Below are positions 34,612 to 43,269 of a stretch of DNA of 64,000 nt, in pieces. Position 1 is the first letter of the stretch. Each line of letters begins with the position of its first letter. This DNA is from Dongia sedimenti (GTDB lineage: Bacteria > Pseudomonadota > Alphaproteobacteria > Dongiales > Dongiaceae). Under the pieces are notes generated by a model, which saw only the letters and a program-made list of their open reading frames with translations, did no database searches and was not told the DNA's origin. A program made the translations under genes and the position numbers. The DNA lies in contig JAUYVI010000004.1 of the NCBI GenBank assembly GCA_030715195.1, forward strand, positions 1 to 64,000. The letters are read 5' to 3'.

Positions 34612-35346
34612 GTGACCGGATTTGATCTGATTATCTTCGCCGTCCTTGCCGTGTTTCTCGGCTGGAAGCTCTATTCGGTGCTGGGCCGGCGCACCGGCAA
34701 TGAACGTTCGATCGATCCCTTCGTGACCAAACCGGGTGCGGCGCCCAACGGCACGCCCAAGGCCGAGCCGGCCGGCCGCGCACCCCGGCTGGAAGCGCCG
34801 GCGAATGAGGATGCACCCCCGCCGCGCGAGGACCGTCAGGTTCTGCCGCGCGAGCAGCGCCAGCTCGAGGCGATGATCGCCCAGGCGCCGGAATCGGCCC
34901 GCAAGGGCCTGGACGCGATCCGCGCCGCCGATCCGGAGTTCGACGCGGTCGCCTTCCTGGCCGGTTCGAAGATCGCGTTCGACATGATCTTGAGCGCCTT
35001 CGCCGCCGGCGATGCGAACGGGCTGAAGCCCCTGTTGGCGCCCGAAGTGATGCAGCAATTCGGCGCGGCGATCACCGACCGCCAGCGCCGCAACCTGACC
35101 TTGAAGACGACCCTGGTCGGCATCATCGGCCTCGAGCTGCTGGATGCCGAGATGAAAGGCCCCGACGCCCGGATCAAGCTGAAGTTTACCTCGCAGCAGG
35201 TCAACGTGACCCAGGACAGCGAAGGCCGGATCGTCGATGGCCATCCCAACGAGGTCGCCACCATCACCGATATCTGGACCTTCAGCCGCCCGGTGACGGC
35301 GCGCGATCCGAACTGGGTCCTGATCGGCACCGAAAGCCCGAACTGA
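34612..35346 (+). CDS. Tim44-domain inner-membrane protein
   Basis: A 244-residue protein with one N-terminal membrane anchor (LIIFAVLAVFLGWKLYSVLGRRTG), a proline/charged linker of about 60 residues, and a C-terminal Tim44-like domain (DAVAFLAGSKIAFDMILSAF to WVLIGTES). Bacterial homologues in alphaproteobacteria (TimA) are related to the mitochondrial import factor; their bacterial role is still unclear, and membrane protein assembly has been suggested. The start is GTG 34612 with a weak SD. It is divergent from fxsA, a conserved alphaproteobacterial arrangement. Confidence 0.92.
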   Translation: MTGFDLIIFAVLAVFLGWKLYSVLGRRTGNERSIDPFVTKPGAAPNGTPKAEPAGRAPRLEAPANEDAPPPREDRQVLPREQRQLEAMIAQAPESARKGLDAIRAADPEFDAVAFLAGSKIAFDMILSAFAAGDANGLKPLLAPEVMQQFGAAITDRQRRNLTLKTTLVGIIGLELLDAEMKGPDARIKLKFTSQQVNVTQDSEGRIVDGHPNEVATITDIWTFSRPVTARDPNWVLIGTESPN

Positions 35347-35369
35347 AGCCAGAGCTGACGGGGGGATAA

Positions 35370-36683
35370 ATGCAGGCTCGGCACGCCGGACAGCATCGCC
35401 GGCCCGGCAAGCGCCGCAGCCAGCCGCATCGTCCCGGCACTCCGCACAAGGGCAAGCGCAAACCCGCCAAGCAGCCGGTCGCGAAGCGGCGGGCGGCGCG
35501 CAAGCCGTCGCGCTTGGCGACAATGCGCGGCCTGCTGCGCCGCGGGCGCGGCTCGCTGGCCTTGGCTTCGCTCGGCCTGCTGATGATGGTGGCGTCCTGT
35601 GCGACGCCGCGGGTCGGCGAGACGCCGGATCACAGTCTTGCCTTGGTGGCGACGGATTTCGACTCTCTGCCCGGCTGGGAGCGAGACCGCCTGTCCGAGG
35701 CGCTGCCCGCGCTGCAAAACACTTGCGCGGTGTTCGCCAAATGGCCGGATGCCAAAGCCGTCGGCAAGCTCGGCGGCCAGGCCGGCGACTGGCGTCCCGC
35801 CTGCAGCGCGGCGATGCAGGTCGCGCCCGGCGACAATACCGGGATGGCGATCTTCCTGAAGACCTACTTCAAGCCCTATGCGGCGCTGGACCGCACCACC
35901 GATCAGGGCCTGTTCACCAGCTATTACGAGACCGAGCTCGATGGCGCGCGGCAGCCGGGCGGCGCCTACACCGTGCCGCTCTACAAGGCGCCCGATCCGC
36001 CGGTGAACCTGACCCGGGCCGAGATCGACGGCGGTGCGCTCAAGGGCAAGGGCCTGGAGCTGATCTGGCTCAAGGACCCGATCGACGCCTGGATGCTGCA
36101 CATCCAGGGCTCCAGCTTGGTGAAGCTGCCCGACGGCAAGGTCACCCGGATCGGCTACGCCGGCAATAACGGGCATGATTTCGTCCCCGTGGCGCGGTTG
36201 ATGATCCAGGAAGGCCTCATTCCGAAGGGACAAGCCTCGATGCAGTCGGTCCGGGCCTGGATGAAGGCGCATCCGGCCGAAGCCAGGACCTGGATGCAGA
36301 AGAACCCGCGCTACATCTTCTTCCGCGAGCTCGACGCATCGGGCGGCATGCCGGCCGGGCCTTCCGGGGCATTGGGCGCCACCTTGACACCCACCCGCAG
36401 CATGGCGGTGGATCCGGCCTTCATGCCGCTGGGTGTCCCGGTCTGGCTCGACACCCACGGCCCGGACGGCAGCCCGCTGCAGCGGCTGATGGTGGCCCAG
36501 GATGTCGGCTCGGCCATCAAGGGCCCGATCCGCGGCGATCTGTTCTGGGGCACTGGCGAAACCGCGCTGGAATTTGCCGGGCGGATGAAAAACAGCGGGC
36601 GCTACTATGTCCTGTTGCCGAAAACCGTGGCGACGCGTAACACGCTGACGGTCAGTGAGCTCTCCAGCGACGGATCGAATTGA
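35370..36683 (+). CDS. mltA: Membrane-bound lytic murein transglycosylase A
   Basis: MltA cleaves peptidoglycan glycan strands at the outer membrane. The protein has the MltA domain (LFTSYYETELDGARQPGGAYTVPLY, AWMLHIQGSSLVKLPDG, IGYAGNNGHDF) and the 3D domain with three Asp (VDPAFMPLGVPVWLDT, MVAQDVGSAIKG, GDLFWG). A lipobox-like VASC gives Cys77 after a hydrophobic segment. Unusually, about 50 Lys/Arg-rich residues precede the signal segment. GGGGGG six bases before ATG 35370 supports this long form; ATG 35523 would give a normal signal but has no SD. Length is 437 residues. Confidence 0.93.
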   Translation: MQARHAGQHRRPGKRRSQPHRPGTPHKGKRKPAKQPVAKRRAARKPSRLATMRGLLRRGRGSLALASLGLLMMVASCATPRVGETPDHSLALVATDFDSLPGWERDRLSEALPALQNTCAVFAKWPDAKAVGKLGGQAGDWRPACSAAMQVAPGDNTGMAIFLKTYFKPYAALDRTTDQGLFTSYYETELDGARQPGGAYTVPLYKAPDPPVNLTRAEIDGGALKGKGLELIWLKDPIDAWMLHIQGSSLVKLPDGKVTRIGYAGNNGHDFVPVARLMIQEGLIPKGQASMQSVRAWMKAHPAEARTWMQKNPRYIFFRELDASGGMPAGPSGALGATLTPTRSMAVDPAFMPLGVPVWLDTHGPDGSPLQRLMVAQDVGSAIKGPIRGDLFWGTGETALEFAGRMKNSGRYYVLLPKTVATRNTLTVSELSSDGSN

Positions 36684-36685
36684 GT

Positions 36686-37474
36686 ATGCCTTCCGCAGTC
36701 CAGGCCAAGCCCCCGGGCGGGCAGAAGCGTGTCGCGCTGTTCGTCACCTGCCTGGTCGATCTCTTCCGCCCATCCGTGGGTTTTGCCGCGGTGAAGCTGC
36801 TGGAACAGGCCGGCTTCACCGTTGAAGTCCCGGAAGCGCAGACCTGCTGCGGCCAACCCGCCTACAATTCCGGCGACCGCGCCGATGCCCAGGCCATCGC
36901 CCGCAACACCATCGCCGCCTTCGAAGGCTACGACTACATCGTGGCGCCGTCCGGTTCCTGCGGCGGCATGCTGCGCTGTCACTATCCCGAGCTGCTGGCC
37001 GAGGATCCGCAATGGGCACCGCGCGCGTCGGCTCTCGCCGCGCGCTGCTATGAGCTGACTCAGTTCCTGGTCGATATCGCGCAGCTCGACGCACTCGATG
37101 CCACATTCCCGTCGCGCGTCGCCTATCACGATTCCTGCTCGAGCCTTCGCGAGATGAATGTGAAGGCGCAGCCGCGCGCGCTGCTCGGCAAGGTCAAGGG
37201 CGTGCAGATCTCCGAGCTCGCCGAGACCGAGGCCTGCTGCGGCTTCGGCGGCACCTTCTGCGTCAAGTTTCCCGACATCTCCAATAGCATGGTTGAGCGC
37301 AAGACCGCCGACATCGCGGCCAGCGGCGCCGATACGGTGCTGGCCGGCGATCTCGGCTGCCTGATGAACATCGCCGGCAAGCTGAAACGCGAGGGCAGCA
37401 ACGTCAAGGTGCGCCACGTCGCCGAGGTTCTGGCCGGCATGACCGACGACGCGGCGATCGGAGACGCGGAATAG
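36686..37474 (+). CDS. lutA: LutA-like Fe-S subunit of L-lactate oxidation
   Basis: A 262-residue subunit of the LutABC iron-sulfur complex that oxidises L-lactate to pyruvate. It has two cysteine-rich CCG domains: VALFVTCLVDLFRP with TCCGQPAYNSGD in the first half, and YHDSCSSLRE with ACCGFGGTFCVKFP in the second. LAGDLGCLMNIAGKL follows. The start is near the mltA stop: ATG 36686 is 2 bases past it, and a TTG at 36680 overlaps it. It leads a tight lutA-B-C run. Confidence 0.93.
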   Translation: MPSAVQAKPPGGQKRVALFVTCLVDLFRPSVGFAAVKLLEQAGFTVEVPEAQTCCGQPAYNSGDRADAQAIARNTIAAFEGYDYIVAPSGSCGGMLRCHYPELLAEDPQWAPRASALAARCYELTQFLVDIAQLDALDATFPSRVAYHDSCSSLREMNVKAQPRALLGKVKGVQISELAETEACCGFGGTFCVKFPDISNSMVERKTADIAASGADTVLAGDLGCLMNIAGKLKREGSNVKVRHVAEVLAGMTDDAAIGDAE

Positions 37475-37476
37475 CC

Positions 37477-38898
37477 ATGCTGCACCCGAACTCCAACGCG
37501 TTCACCGCCGAATCCACCAAGGCGATCGCGGATCCGCAATTGCAGGAAGCGCTCGGCGTCCTGCGCACCCAGTCGATCCCCAATCGCCTGAAGGCCGCGA
37601 ACAACCTGGCGGAGTTCGAACAGCTACGCGACCGCGCGCGGGATCTCAAGGACCACATCCTCGGCCATCTCGATCAATACCTGCTGCAGTTCGAGGAGCA
37701 GGTGAAATCGTCCGGCGGTCAGGTCCATTGGTGCAGCGATGCCGAGAGCGCGCGCCAGACCATCTTGAAACTGTGCCGCGAGGCCGGCGCCAAGACGGTC
37801 ACCAAGGGCAAGACCATGATCGGCGAGGAAATCGGTATCAACGATTTCCTGGCCGAGAACGGCATCGAGCCGGTCGAGACCGATCTCGGCGAATACATCA
37901 TCCAGCTCCGCCATGAGACGCCGAGCCATATCATCGGCCCGGCCCTGCATGTCACCAAGCGTCAGGTCGAGGAGACCTTTCGCGAGCATCACACTGATCT
38001 CGACGCCGGGCGCTCGCTGGAGGAGCCAGCCGCCCTGATGGCGGAAGCGCGCGCGAAGATGCGCCACCGCTACTTCGAGGCGGATGTCGGCATCACCGGC
38101 GCCAACTTCCTGATCGCGGAAACCGGCTCGACGGTGATCGTCACCAACGAAGGCAACGGCGATCTGACGCAGATGCTGCCGAAGATGCACATCGCGCTGA
38201 CCTCGATCGAGAAAGTGGTGCCCACGCTCGACGATGCGATGACCCTGCTGCGCATCCTGCCGCGCTCGGCCACCGGCCAGGAGCTCTCGGTCTACGTCAC
38301 CTTCTCCACCGGGCCGCGGCGCCAGATCGATCCCGACGGGCCGAAGGCCTTCCATGTCGTGCTGCTGGACAACGGTCGCAGCGCCTATCTCGGCGGGCCG
38401 ATGCAGGAGATGCTGCGCTGCATCCGCTGCGGCGCCTGCATGGACCATTGCCCCGTCTATCACGCGGTCGGCGGCCATGCGTATGGCTGGGTCTATCCGG
38501 GGCCGATCGGCGCGATCCTGACTCCGGCTCTGGTCGGCGTCGAGAACGCGAAGCATCTGCCCAACGCCTCCTCGCTGTGCGGACGCTGCGAGTCCGTCTG
38601 TCCGGTGCGGATCCCGATTCCGAAGCTGCTGCGGCATTGGCGCGAAGAGGAGTTTACGCGCGCGATCACGCCGGCCACGCAGCGCACGGGCCTCGGTGTT
38701 TGGGCCTGGTTCGCCCAGCGGCCGGCGATGTACCGGCTGGCCGCGCGCTGGAGCATGCGCATCCTGCGCTGGAGCGCCGGCGCGCGCGGAAGGTTCAAGA
38801 GCCTGCCGCTGGCGGAGGGCTGGACCCGGCATCGCGACTTCCCGGCGCCGCAGGGCAAGACATTCCAGGACCAGTGGCGCGCGAGAAGCCGGCGATGA
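37477..38898 (+). CDS. lutB: LutB-like Fe-S protein of L-lactate oxidation
   Basis: A 473-residue subunit. The N-terminal LUD-type domain has KTVTKGKTMIGEEIGINDFL and ANFLIAETGSTVIVTNEGNG, then two [4Fe-4S] ferredoxin motifs CIRCGACMDHCP and CGRCESVCP, and a basic C-terminal tail. LutB links lactate oxidation to the electron chain. It starts 2 bases after the lutA stop and overlaps lutC by ATGA. Confidence 0.95.
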   Translation: MLHPNSNAFTAESTKAIADPQLQEALGVLRTQSIPNRLKAANNLAEFEQLRDRARDLKDHILGHLDQYLLQFEEQVKSSGGQVHWCSDAESARQTILKLCREAGAKTVTKGKTMIGEEIGINDFLAENGIEPVETDLGEYIIQLRHETPSHIIGPALHVTKRQVEETFREHHTDLDAGRSLEEPAALMAEARAKMRHRYFEADVGITGANFLIAETGSTVIVTNEGNGDLTQMLPKMHIALTSIEKVVPTLDDAMTLLRILPRSATGQELSVYVTFSTGPRRQIDPDGPKAFHVVLLDNGRSAYLGGPMQEMLRCIRCGACMDHCPVYHAVGGHAYGWVYPGPIGAILTPALVGVENAKHLPNASSLCGRCESVCPVRIPIPKLLRHWREEEFTRAITPATQRTGLGVWAWFAQRPAMYRLAARWSMRILRWSAGARGRFKSLPLAEGWTRHRDFPAPQGKTFQDQWRARSRR

Positions 38899-39569
38899 GC
38901 ACCGATCGCGACCGCATGCTGGCGACGATCCGCGCCGGCGTTTCCCGCTCAGTCACCAAGGATATGCCAAAGCCCGCGCCGGTCATACCGCGGCGCGGCC
39001 AATTGCAGGGCCGGGCCCTGGTCGAGCTCTTCCGCAAGCAGGCGGAAACGGCATCGGCGACCGTGGCCGAAGTCGCGCGGGCCGAGGATGTGCCGGCCGC
39101 CGTCGCCGAATATCTGCGCGGTCGCAATCTTCCGCCGCAGATTCGCCTGGCGCCCGATCCGCGCGTCGAAGCGCTCGATTGGAAGAGCCAGCCTATGCTT
39201 GAGACCAGTCGTGGCGCCAGCGACGGCACCGACACAGCATCCGTGACGCCGGTTCTCGCCGGCGTTGCGGAGACCGGGACCCTCATGGTGCATTCCGGCG
39301 CACCGACGCCGAACACGCTGCACTTCCTCCCGGAAACGCATATCGCCGTGGTCTATGCGGACGAGCTGGTCGGCACTTATGAAGATGCGTGGACGCAATT
39401 GCGCGCGAAGCAGGGTGGCGATCTCTCCAGCGGCGCGATGCCGCGCACGGTGAGTTTCGTGACCGGACCCTCGCGCAGCGCCGATATCGGCAAGATCCTG
39501 CTGATGGGCGCCCATGGCCCGAAGCGGCTGCACATCATCCTGGTCGATGCCAAGCGCCCGACGCACTGA
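38895..39569 (+). CDS. lutC: LutC-like LUD-domain protein
   Basis: A 224-residue LUD-domain protein, third subunit of lactate oxidation. The C-terminal domain has VTPVLAGVAETGTLMVHSG, FLPETHIAVVYADELVGTYEDAW and MPRTVSFVTGPSRSADIGKILLMGAHGPKRLHIIL. The N-terminal 100 residues are more variable, as in the family. ATG 38895 overlaps the lutB stop; a longer in-frame reading inside lutB is rejected. Confidence 0.93.
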   Translation: MSTDRDRMLATIRAGVSRSVTKDMPKPAPVIPRRGQLQGRALVELFRKQAETASATVAEVARAEDVPAAVAEYLRGRNLPPQIRLAPDPRVEALDWKSQPMLETSRGASDGTDTASVTPVLAGVAETGTLMVHSGAPTPNTLHFLPETHIAVVYADELVGTYEDAWTQLRAKQGGDLSSGAMPRTVSFVTGPSRSADIGKILLMGAHGPKRLHIILVDAKRPTH

Positions 39570-39587
39570 CGGGCGCACGGAACGCTG

Positions 39588-40160
39588 ATGGCGCGCCGCC
39601 CGATCAGCGAGGAAGAGCGGGCGCTCTGGCAATTGATCGCCAAGACTGCGACGCCGCTGAAGCGCCGCCGCAAGTCGGAGCCGAAACCGGCGCCGATCCA
39701 GCCGCCGGAAAAGCCCGCGGCGAAGACCGCACGGCCGAAGGAGAAGCCGGCGGCACCGAAAGCGCCTGCATCCATCCCTCCGCCGCCCGCACGCCCGCAC
39801 CCGCTCTCGCACGGCCTGTCGGTTGGCATCGACAAGCGCCAGGCCGAGCGCTTCCGTCGCGGCAAGACGCCGATCGAAGGCAAGATCGATCTCCACGGCC
39901 GCACCCAGGCGCAGGCCCATGACGACCTGCACGACTTCGTTGCCCGCGCCCATGCCGCCGGCAAGCGCATGGTGCTGGTGATCACCGGCAAGGGCATGAC
40001 CGGCTCGAAATCCGGTGTCCTCAAGGAGAACGTGCCGCGCTGGCTCAACGAGCCCAGCCTGCGCCGCCATGTCCTCGCCTTCGACTATGCCGAACCGCAG
40101 CACGGTGGCGAAGGCGCGCTCTACGTGCTGCTGAAGCGGAAGAAGGACGACCGGCCATGA
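39588..40160 (+). CDS. Smr-domain nuclease-like protein
   Basis: A 190-residue protein. A basic N-terminal part (EEERALWQLIAKTATPLKRRR) and a Pro/Lys/Ala linker precede the Smr domain, which has KIDLHGRTQAQAHDDL and VLVITGKGMTGSKSGVLKE. Smr domains act as DNA or RNA nicking endonucleases; alphaproteobacterial stand-alone members are uncharacterised. It normally sits next to mltA in this lineage, and here lutABC lies in between. The stop overlaps the downstream regulator start. Confidence 0.92.
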   Translation: MARRPISEEERALWQLIAKTATPLKRRRKSEPKPAPIQPPEKPAAKTARPKEKPAAPKAPASIPPPPARPHPLSHGLSVGIDKRQAERFRRGKTPIEGKIDLHGRTQAQAHDDLHDFVARAHAAGKRMVLVITGKGMTGSKSGVLKENVPRWLNEPSLRRHVLAFDYAEPQHGGEGALYVLLKRKKDDRP

Positions 40161-40507
40161 CTCCCTTCGGCCAGCGCCTGCGCGATCTCCGGCAGCAGCA
40201 TGGCCGCGCGTTGAAGGACATGGCGCGCGCGCTCAAGGTGTCGTCGGCCTATCTGTCGGCGCTGGAGCATGGGCATCGCGCCCAACCGAAGCCGGGCTTC
40301 GTGCAGCAGGTGGCGGCCTATTTCAATCTGGCCTGGGAGGAGGTCGATGAGCTCAAGGCGCTGGCCGAGCTCTCCGATCCCAAGCCCAGCATCGACACCG
40401 GCGGGTTGTCCCCATTGGCAACCGAAGTGGCGAACCGACTGAAGCGGCGAATCAAATCGCTGGACGAGACGACGCTGAAGGCGCTGCTGAAACAGCTCGG
40501 CAAATGA
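40157..40507 (+). CDS. XRE-family helix-turn-helix regulator
   Basis: A 116-residue DNA-binding protein. The HTH is FGQRLRDLRQQHGRALKDMARALKVSSAYLSALEHGHR, followed by QVAAYFNLAWEEVDELKALAEL, and a C-terminal helical part ending in TLKALLKQLGK. It is co-translated with the Smr gene (ATGA). Targets are unknown; a hairpin-like dyad right after the gene could be one site. Confidence 0.93.
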   Translation: MTPFGQRLRDLRQQHGRALKDMARALKVSSAYLSALEHGHRAQPKPGFVQQVAAYFNLAWEEVDELKALAELSDPKPSIDTGGLSPLATEVANRLKRRIKSLDETTLKALLKQLGK

Positions 40508-40518
40508 TGTCAGCTTGG

Positions 40519-40539
40519 CGTCACATATACTCTGTGACG
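40519..40539. promoter_or_regulatory. 7-bp inverted repeat with TATACT between xre and uppP
   Basis: CGTCACA (40519-40525) and TGTGACG (40533-40539) are exact inverted repeats with 7 bases between. TATACT (40526-40531) in the loop is a good -10 box for uppP, although no good -35 box lies at the right distance. The dyad may be an operator over the promoter. Confidence 0.35.
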
Positions 40540-40608
40540 GGAACTCTTGCCGGATTCGCCGCGTTCGCGTAAGCCTCGTCGCCTCCCCGCCACCCTGCTG
40601 AGGACTTC

Positions 40609-41412
40609 ATGAATCACGACTCGATTTCGGCTCTGGTCCTCGGCGCGATCGAGGGCTTCACCGAGTTCCTGCCGATTTCCTCGACCGGCCATCTGATCCT
40701 GGCCGGGGAGTTGCTGGGGTTCCAGGACAATACCGGCAAGGTGTTCGAGGTGGTGATCCAGCTGGGCGCGATCCTCGCCGTCGTGGTCTTCTCTTTCGGT
40801 CGGCTCTGGCAGGTGCTGGTCGGCCTGCCGAGCGATCCGGCGGCGCGTCGCTTTGCCTTCGCGGTGATCCTGGCCTTCCTGCCGGCGGCGGTGCTCGGCG
40901 CGATCTTCCACGATTTCATCAAGTCTGTGCTGTTCTCGCCCTGGGTGGTCTGCGTCAGCCTGGTGCTCGGCGGCGTCGCGATTCTGGTCATTGAGCGCAT
41001 GGCGCCGCGCCCGCGCTTTCGCAGCATCGAAAGCATCCCGATGACCACCGCGCTCGGCATCGGCTTCTGCCAGGCTGTGGCGATGATCCCCGGCGTCAGC
41101 CGCGCCGGCGCGACCATCCTTGGCGGCGAGCTGCTCGGCGTCGACCGTCGCATCGCCACCGAGTTCTCCTTCTATCTCGCGATCCCGACCATGCTGGGCG
41201 CCACGGTGCTCGACCTCTACAAGGCGCGCGATGACCTGACCGCGAACGGCATGGGCCTGATCGCGCTCGGCTTCATCACCGCCTTCGTGGTGGCGATCCC
41301 GGTGGTCAAGGGCCTGATCGGCTTCGTCGGCCGCTATGGCCTCACGCCCTTCGCCTGGTACCGGATCATCTTCGGCCTCGGCTTCGGGGCCTGGCTGTAC
41401 TACGCGGGATAA
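40609..41412 (+). CDS. uppP: Undecaprenyl-diphosphatase
   Basis: UppP (BacA) recycles the lipid carrier of cell-wall synthesis and gives bacitracin tolerance. The 267-residue membrane protein has the first active-site block GAIEGFTEFLPISSTGHLIL with its Glu-rich/SST motif, and the second, ATILGGELLGVDRR preceded by IPGVSRAG. About seven to eight hydrophobic segments are visible. GAGGA precedes the ATG. Confidence 0.97.
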   Translation: MNHDSISALVLGAIEGFTEFLPISSTGHLILAGELLGFQDNTGKVFEVVIQLGAILAVVVFSFGRLWQVLVGLPSDPAARRFAFAVILAFLPAAVLGAIFHDFIKSVLFSPWVVCVSLVLGGVAILVIERMAPRPRFRSIESIPMTTALGIGFCQAVAMIPGVSRAGATILGGELLGVDRRIATEFSFYLAIPTMLGATVLDLYKARDDLTANGMGLIALGFITAFVVAIPVVKGLIGFVGRYGLTPFAWYRIIFGLGFGAWLYYAG

Positions 41413-41430
41413 GAAGCGACCTGCCGCGCC

Positions 41431-43188
41431 TCACTCCGGCAGGTTCGATAGGCCCTCTCGAATCGCGTCTAGAATCGCCGGACCGTACAGGACCACGGTC
41501 CCGCGCGCGTTCGGGTGCAGCACGCCGGTCGGTAGCGCGCCGATCTCGGTTGACGGGCCTACCTGGACGAAGGGCGTCCGCAGCAGGGGCGGAACGGCGC
41601 GGCTAAGCGCACCGCTCAGACATGAATCCAGTGCAGCCGTGGCTGTGCTCGCGGGCGGCAGGCCTTCAGCGGTGACTTTGCCGCTCGGCGTCATGCCCTG
41701 TCGCAACAAGGTCAACTCAACATTGTTGAACCAGGGATCAACGGCGGAACAGAAACCATGCCCGAGCGCACCGTCCCGAATCCCGGAGATCAGCAACCAG
41801 CCGTCGTCCTTGTGGCGGGATACCGCCTTCGCAACTTCGTCGTCGAGGGGTATCAGCACGTTGTCGAGGGCGGCCTGGGCTTCCTGCTTGCTTGTGCCGA
41901 CGCCCAACACCGACAAGACGCCGAAAATGGAAGGCTGATATGATCTGAGCTTGATCCAGCTCCCCTCGTCGCAGAGCTGCCGCGACTTGCCCCAGGTGAG
42001 CAGATTGGGATACTCGACGAGCCCGATGAGCTTTGGCTTGATCCTGGCGCTGATCTCCTTCGCGAGCTGGTCATAGCCATCAGCAAGGCAGGCGATCGCT
42101 TTTCGATGGTAGGACTTGATCGCCTCAATGGACGTCGAAGAGTCGTTCGCGAGTATGTTACGGGCGATCGGCCCAAAGCCCACTTCATTGCCGCCTGTTG
42201 ACACCAGCAGGACATCCGGTTGTCTGGATGATCCCGTGCATGCCCCATTCTCGAACTTTCGAGTGGAGCAGAGGCTGAGTGCGAGCGCATCGATTTGCGC
42301 CGGGATGAAGCCGGTAAGATTCTCCGTGCTGGCCTGATAGGTGATTGCAAGTCCGAGATTGAGTTTGACGATTTGATCCGGCAACGCACGGCCGACGTAG
42401 CCTGTGAGGATGCCATCATTGATCGCCGCTCCTGAACAGGCGAACGATACAAAGGTGACGGATTTCTGTGCAAAGGCAGGATCGCGCGCCAGCAATGCCG
42501 CGGCAATAGCTGGACCGGAGAAGAGCGAGCGATGACAACGCTCGTCCCACCAGCGCGCCGGCGTCTGCGCTGCCCTGCCGTCCTTCGGACGCAGATGCAG
42601 GTCGGGCGCCCCCTCGCCTGAGAAGAAGGAATCTCCAATGACGGCAATCAGGATGTCTCGGGGTCTTACCGTGACGGTCCGGGAGCCTACGCGTCTTGCT
42701 TCCTGGCGCTTGGTGACATCCACCTGCACAACGGCATCGCGACGCATATCGGCTTCAAAACCGCGCGCGCAATTGCTGGTCCGCATCGGAAAGGTCGCGA
42801 CGGACCAGGTACAGTCATAGTCGGATGCACGTGCAAGACCGTCCAGTTGTACCGAGATGGTCCATTGCTTGGGAAAGACGTAGTCCACGTCATACTGGTT
42901 GCTCTTGGCGACCCAACGCGTGCGATCGATGAGGATCTTCCCGCGGCTGTTGCGCGCCACTGTCCAGGGAATCGGGCTGTCATAGGCACCCGACGTGCCC
43001 GACTGCTTGGCAATCCGATCGATGTAGGAGAAATACTCCTTCTGGTCGATGGCGTTCCTAAGCAGCCGGAAGCGATCGACCACCTGCCATTTCAGGCTGA
43101 CGTCGGGATCGAGCCCCTGCGCCATCGCCACCCGTGCGCACAGCAACGCGGGCAACAGCCCGAGAAGGAGGAGAAATTTTCGGATCAT
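41431..43188 (-). CDS. Secreted SGNH-hydrolase-like protein of unknown substrate
   Basis: A 585-residue exported protein. A signal peptide (FLLLLGLLPALLCARVAMA) precedes an N-terminal region of about 150 residues without a known fold. Then come SGNH blocks: I in AVIGDSFFSGEGAPD (Ser), II in SFACSGAAIND (Gly), III in STGGNEVGFG (Asn), and V in LHPNARG (His). Several cysteines suggest disulfides. Substrate may be an acylated glycan or lipid. Lines I counted within it have 53-60% GC against about 72% in nearby hslU, and codon choice is less GC-biased, which hints at transfer. ATG 43188 is the start that fits the signal peptide. Confidence 0.78.
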   Translation of the reverse strand: MIRKFLLLLGLLPALLCARVAMAQGLDPDVSLKWQVVDRFRLLRNAIDQKEYFSYIDRIAKQSGTSGAYDSPIPWTVARNSRGKILIDRTRWVAKSNQYDVDYVFPKQWTISVQLDGLARASDYDCTWSVATFPMRTSNCARGFEADMRRDAVVQVDVTKRQEARRVGSRTVTVRPRDILIAVIGDSFFSGEGAPDLHLRPKDGRAAQTPARWWDERCHRSLFSGPAIAAALLARDPAFAQKSVTFVSFACSGAAINDGILTGYVGRALPDQIVKLNLGLAITYQASTENLTGFIPAQIDALALSLCSTRKFENGACTGSSRQPDVLLVSTGGNEVGFGPIARNILANDSSTSIEAIKSYHRKAIACLADGYDQLAKEISARIKPKLIGLVEYPNLLTWGKSRQLCDEGSWIKLRSYQPSIFGVLSVLGVGTSKQEAQAALDNVLIPLDDEVAKAVSRHKDDGWLLISGIRDGALGHGFCSAVDPWFNNVELTLLRQGMTPSGKVTAEGLPPASTATAALDSCLSGALSRAVPPLLRTPFVQVGPSTEIGALPTGVLHPNARGTVVLYGPAILDAIREGLSNLPE

Positions 43189-43269
43189 CACAATCGCCCC
43201 CGACGGTGATGACCTCAACTATACAGCGAACGATCCGAAAGTTCAACGACCGAGCGAACGGCCGTCTTC

